A stretch of 32,036 bases of DNA from Trueperaceae bacterium (GTDB taxonomy: Bacteria > Deinococcota > Deinococci > Deinococcales > Trueperaceae). Location: assembly GCA_036381035.1 (NCBI GenBank), contig DASVDQ010000009.1, forward strand, positions 1 through 32,036, written 5' to 3'. Position numbers and translations under genes: made by a program. The notes beneath the pieces are model-generated. The model was not told the origin of the DNA. It did not search any database and saw nothing but the letters and a program-made list of their open reading frames with translations. The stretch's first letter is position 1; every line of letters starts with the position of its first letter. Positions 29,121-32,036 of this stretch are shown piece by piece.

Positions 29121-32036
29121 CGCCCGAGCAGTCGGCCGCGCTCGATGTCGCCCGAGCCCTGGCCGCCGCAGGCATCCCGGTGTTCATCGCGCGGCCCGAT
29201 CCCGAGGAGCCGATCGGGTTCAAGCTGCCCCGCGGCTGGCAGCACGCGCGTCCCGACCCGCGAGTGGTCGACGCCTGGCGGCCGGGCATGGCGCTGGCGA
29301 TGGTGTGCGGGCACGGGCTCGACCTGCTCGACATCGACCCGCGCGCCGGCGGCGACCCGGCGGCCGCGCTGCGCGAGGCGCTGGGCGGCGCGGTGCCGGT
29401 CGCGTACGCAACCGCGGTCACGCCGTCGGGCGGGGTGCACACGTTCATCCGCTCGCTGGGCGTGCGTTCGCGCGACGGCGTGGTGCCCGGCGTCGACGTC
29501 AAGGCCGGCGACGCCGAAGGCAACGGCCGCGGGTTCGCGTTCATCGCGCCGACCGTGCGCCGGTCCAAGGTGACCGGCGAGCCCGCAGCGTACCGCTGGG
29601 TCAGCCCGCCCGACCTGGCGCGGCTGGCGGCCGCCGGCGACGACACCAGCGGCGCGGCGCTGGCCGAGCTGATCCGCGCCGCCCGCGCCGGCGGCGACGC
29701 GCAGACCGCCGAGGACTTCATGCGCACGGGCCCGTGGGCCGAGCTCGCTGCCGGCACGGTGTTTCGCAACGGGCGCAACAACGGCGTGGCCCGGCTCGCC
29801 CAGGCGCTGCGCGGGCGCGGCGGCTGGCGCCTGGAAGACGCGATCGAGTACATGCGCGCGACGGTCTGGCCGCACATCGACCAGGGGCAGGGCGGCCACC
29901 CGTTCACCATCGAGGAGTTCGAGGCGACCATCACGGCGCAGTGGCGCCAGTACCCCGACGGCGCCGAGCAGCGCGCCACCCCGCCGGCACCCGGCGGCCC
30001 CGCACCCAACCCCGCGCGCTACTTCGCCAAAGAGGGCGGGCTGCTGGCCGCCACGCTGGCCAACGACGTGCTGGCGCTCGGGCCGCTGGCGCAGGGGATC
30101 GACCACATCACCTGGCGGTACGTCGAGGGGGTCTGGCGCCCCGCCCGCAACGCGGTCCGCGACCGGGTGGCGTACCTGATGGGTGAGCGCTACCGGCAGC
30201 ACATGGCGCGCACGGTGCAGGACATCGTGGCGGCCCGGGTGCCCACGATCACCTGTGAGCCGGTCGAGCAGTACATCAACTTCCGTAACGGGCTGCTGGA
30301 GTGGCGCACCGGCCAGCTGCACCCCCACTCCCCCGACGTGCCGAGCACCGTGCAGCTGCCGGTCGACTACGAGCCCGAGGCGCAGTGCCCGGCGTTCGAG
30401 AAGTTCGTGGCCGAGGTGGTGCCCGCCGACATGGTGGACACGATCTGGGAGCTGATCGGCTACCTGATGTACTCGGGCAACCCGCTGCACAAGGCGGTGA
30501 TGCTGACCGGCACCGGCCGCAACGGCAAGGGGACGCTGCTGCGGGTGGTCACGGCGCTGCTCGGGCGCCACAACATCACCTCGGTCAGCCTGCACGATCT
30601 GGTCAACACCCGGTTCAGCACCGCCTCGCTGTTCGGCAAGCTGGCCAACATCGCCGGCGACATCGACGCCGGCTACCTGGAGCACACCGCCACGTTCAAG
30701 GCCATCACCGGCGGCGACCAGATCTCGGCCGAGCACAAGGGCCGCGACCGGTTCGACTTCGTGCCGTGGGCGGTGCCGGTGTTCAGCGCCAACAAGATCC
30801 CGCCGAGCGCGGACACCACGGTCGGCTACCTGTCCCGCTGGCTCGTGGTGCCGTTCCCGCACTCGTTCGCCGGGCGCGAGGATCGCACCCTCGACCGGCG
30901 GCTGACCGCCCCGGCCGAGCTGGCCGGCATCGCCGCCCGGGCGGTGCGAGCACTGCCGGCGCTGCTGGAGCGTGGCGACTTCGCGGTGACCGACAGCGCC
31001 CAGGCGGCCCGCGAGGAGTTCGTGCGCCGCGTCGACCAGGTGCGCACCTGGCTGGCCGACTGCACCGTGCCCGACCCGGACGCCTGGACCGCGCGCACCG
31101 AGCTGTACGACGCGTACCGGCGGTGGGCCGACCGCGACGGGTACCGGGCGGTCCGGGCCGGCGAGTTCTACGACCGGTTGGAGGCGGCCGGGCTCGTGGC
31201 CACCACGATCCGCGGGGTGCGGGGGTTCCGCGGCGTGCGGATCACCGATCCGGGGTTCACCCGCCTGCCGAGCGCCCCGACGCCGCCCGCACCCGCCGGG
31301 CCCGAGCAGTTGATCAAGGGTGCAGGAGATCAACAACAGAAGTTGATCAAGGGTGCAGAGGGTGCAGGAAATTCCAACTCCGTGCAAACGGCCGTGACCA
31401 GCGAAAACGCCCCTACAGACGTGATCAAGGGTGCAGGGGGTGCACAAATTTCTGACTCCGTGCAAACGGGGGGTGCAGAGGGTGCAGGAATTTCCGACTC
31501 GATGCAAAGGGGGTGCCCAGAAGTTGATCAAGGGTGCAGGAAAACGCCCCCGGAACCTGCACCCTTGATCAACAAGGCCGGAAACGCCGCCGAGGGTGCA
31601 GAATCTGCACCCCCACCTGCACCCTTGATCAAATCGCCTTCTACCAGCGGAAACGCTGCAGAAAAGATGATCAAGGGTGCAGGGGGTGCAGGATTTCCCC
31701 ATCCCCCCCCGCGCGTACGCGCGCGCGCGATAGCGGGGTGGGAAATTGCTGCACCACCTGCACCCTTGATCAACAACGGCCGGGCGGCTGGGACCACAGC
31801 CAAGCGGGCGCAGGCGATCTTGGAGGCCGCCGGCGACCGGGTGAGCCTGCCCGCGCTCGTGGACCGTTCGGGCGAGATCACACCGCTGCCGCCCGACAAG
31901 GCCGGGCGGGTGCTGGCTGAGGTGATCATGCGCGGCGGGGCGCTGACGGTCGACGTGGAGACCACCGGCTACCCGGTGGGCCACGCGCACCATCGGCTGC
32001 GCACGGTGCAGCTGGGTGACGAACACGCCGCGGTGG
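29117..32036 (+). CDS. PrimPol primase - D5-type SF3 helicase - repeat linker - PolA fusion (5' part; continues across the circle junction to 1757)
   Basis: The frame is open from GTG 29117 to the window end and, because the ends overlap, on to the TGA at 1755-1757: 1,511 residues. Residues about 1-190: archaeo-eukaryotic primase/polymerase with DLLDIDP (Asp72, Asp74), TPSGGVHTF (His108) and VDVKAG (Asp127). About 195-440: PriCT-like and D5_N segments. About 440-640: SF3 helicase with Walker A GTGRNGKGT (Lys471) and FSANKIPP (Asn559). About 640-715: helical/winged-helix-like domain. Then a low-complexity linker (about 732-886, repeated LIKGAGG) whose DNA carries the 17-bp elements at 31310-31773. 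The polymerase follows from about residue 895. No stop or strong internal start separates the parts. The linker may be an origin region, as in lambda O. Translated whole, it would place primer synthesis, unwinding and extension in one molecule. Confidence 0.9.
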   Translation, partial: MTPEQSAALDVARALAAAGIPVFIARPDPEEPIGFKLPRGWQHARPDPRVVDAWRPGMALAMVCGHGLDLLDIDPRAGGDPAAALREALGGAVPVAYATAVTPSGGVHTFIRSLGVRSRDGVVPGVDVKAGDAEGNGRGFAFIAPTVRRSKVTGEPAAYRWVSPPDLARLAAAGDDTSGAALAELIRAARAGGDAQTAEDFMRTGPWAELAAGTVFRNGRNNGVARLAQALRGRGGWRLEDAIEYMRATVWPHIDQGQGGHPFTIEEFEATITAQWRQYPDGAEQRATPPAPGGPAPNPARYFAKEGGLLAATLANDVLALGPLAQGIDHITWRYVEGVWRPARNAVRDRVAYLMGERYRQHMARTVQDIVAARVPTITCEPVEQYINFRNGLLEWRTGQLHPHSPDVPSTVQLPVDYEPEAQCPAFEKFVAEVVPADMVDTIWELIGYLMYSGNPLHKAVMLTGTGRNGKGTLLRVVTALLGRHNITSVSLHDLVNTRFSTASLFGKLANIAGDIDAGYLEHTATFKAITGGDQISAEHKGRDRFDFVPWAVPVFSANKIPPSADTTVGYLSRWLVVPFPHSFAGREDRTLDRRLTAPAELAGIAARAVRALPALLERGDFAVTDSAQAAREEFVRRVDQVRTWLADCTVPDPDAWTARTELYDAYRRWADRDGYRAVRAGEFYDRLEAAGLVATTIRGVRGFRGVRITDPGFTRLPSAPTPPAPAGPEQLIKGAGDQQQKLIKGAEGAGNSNSVQTAVTSENAPTDVIKGAGGAQISDSVQTGGAEGAGISDSMQRGCPEVDQGCRKTPPEPAPLINKAGNAAEGAESAPPPAPLIKSPSTSGNAAEKMIKGAGGAGFPHPPPRVRARAIAGWEIAAPPAPLINNGRAAGTTAKRAQAILEAAGDRVSLPALVDRSGEITPLPPDKAGRVLAEVIMRGGALTVDVETTGYPVGHAHHRLRTVQLGDEHAAV
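31523..31573. repeat. Perfect 18-bp inverted repeat built from two elements
   Basis: Copies 4 and 5 (31524-31540 and 31556-31572) with one flanking G/C pair form a perfect 18-bp stem with a 15-base spacer, both in the DNA and in the mRNA. Such a stem could form a cruciform, or impede ribosomes and polymerases between the helicase and polymerase parts. No U tract follows. Confidence 0.8.
31668..31772. repeat. 105-bp imperfect palindrome with alternating CG centre
   Basis: The left arm (TGATCAAGGGTGCAGG, then GGGTGCAGG and ATTTCCCC) matches the reverse complement of the right arm over about 40 bp with a few mismatches and single-base gaps. The centre is an alternating purine-pyrimidine tract (CGCGCGTACGCGCGCGCGCG, 31710-31729), prone to left-handed DNA, with the palindrome GCGCGTACGCGC in it. 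This is the largest secondary-structure element seen in the window and lies in the coding linker, just before the polymerase domain. Confidence 0.8.
31896..32036. repeat. Terminal direct repeat (contig closure), right copy
   Basis: Identical to bases 1-141; see the left copy. Position 31896 equals position 1, so the unique circle is 31,895 bp and the polymerase gene is continuous across it. Confidence 0.93.

Larger units (their letters stand above)
31310..31773. repeat. Iteron-like cluster of eight 17-bp elements inside the linker, candidate replication origin
   Basis: The element TTGATCAAGGGTGCAGG (with the TTGATCAA palindrome) occurs eight times, with at most two mismatches. Five are direct: 31310, 31343, 31421, 31524 and 31667. 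Three are inverted: 31556, 31616 and 31757. Between copies there are secondary repeats (CTCCGTGCAAACGG near 31378 and 31456; GGGTGCAGAGGGTGCAGGAA twice; GAAAACGCC/GGAAACGC). The region codes in frame for a low-complexity LIKGAGG linker, which suggests that DNA function, not protein sequence, is conserved. Spacing is irregular, so it is not a CRISPR array. Confidence 0.85.

Noticed and set aside
31310-31773. CRISPR array
   Set aside because: Repeats occur in both orientations at irregular distances, within an open coding frame, and no cas operon is present; the Cas4-like gene is the stand-alone phage type.
28886-32026. Minus-strand open frame of over 1,000 codons opposite the replication gene, with repeated CTLDQ-like peptides
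   Set aside because: It is the antisense of the PrimPol-helicase coding strand; the peptide repeats come from the same DNA elements, it lacks a start signal, and no domain is visible. Long antisense frames are expected in high-GC DNA.

Overview
The window looks like the complete genome of a small temperate siphovirus of a high-GC Gram-positive host, almost certainly an actinomycete. It is very GC-rich, with strong G/C bias at third codon positions. GTG starts and 4-base ATGA/GTGA gene overlaps are common, and the recognisable proteins (TerL with zinc-binding N-terminus, DUF5047-type tail protein, Cas4-like nuclease, large serine integrase) are typical of actinophages. Bases 1-141 are repeated exactly at 31896-32036, so the contig closes on itself as a circle of 31,895 bp. 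The contig break falls inside a replication gene.

Layout. (1) 1-1757 is the C-terminal, family A DNA polymerase part of a gene that begins at 29117 and crosses the junction. (2) 1762-4523 holds a minus-strand membrane-anchored protein, a plus-strand HNH endonuclease, and TerL and TerS on the minus strand, opposite to the head genes. (3) 4594-18034 is a plus-strand structural and lysis block. It runs from one ORF encoding portal, HK97-type protease and major capsid protein in series, through connectors, tail tube, chaperones with a -1 frameshift extension, and tape measure, to a minor tail protein with an N-terminal poly-gamma-glutamate hydrolase-like domain, further tail proteins, amidase endolysin and holin-like proteins. 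(4) 18064-20862 is a control and accessory region: bidirectional terminators, a HicA/HicB toxin-antitoxin pair, an SprT-like metalloprotein behind a palindromic operator/promoter, and four overlapping small minus-strand genes, one of them frame-disrupted. (5) 20863-22386 is a large serine integrase, followed by about 500 bp without a convincing gene but with DnaA-box-like sites and a hairpin. (6) 22884 to the end, continuing to 1757, is a plus-strand early/replication operon: small proteins, Cas4-like nuclease, an OB/SSB-like protein, SNF2-type helicase, RuvC-like resolvase, and the fused PrimPol-helicase-polymerase gene.

Two things stand out. The replication gene is open without a stop for 1,511 codons. 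It joins an archaeo-eukaryotic-type primase, a D5/SF3 helicase and an exonuclease-proficient PolA. The linker between helicase and polymerase contains eight copies of a 17-bp element in both orientations plus large palindromes. This resembles an origin embedded in a replication gene, as in phage lambda O, and is the best candidate for a new system here. Separately, portal, protease and capsid share one ORF, with Shine-Dalgarno-preceded internal start codons exactly at the two domain boundaries, which suggests nested translation.

How it works together: the integrase inserts or excises the circle. A palindrome-binding regulator, not identified here, probably controls two promoters that share the same operator. 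The early operon replicates DNA with its own primase, helicase, polymerase, nuclease and resolvase. Virions are built from the structural block, and lysis uses the amidase and holin-like proteins. All functional calls come from reading motifs by eye; no database search was run.
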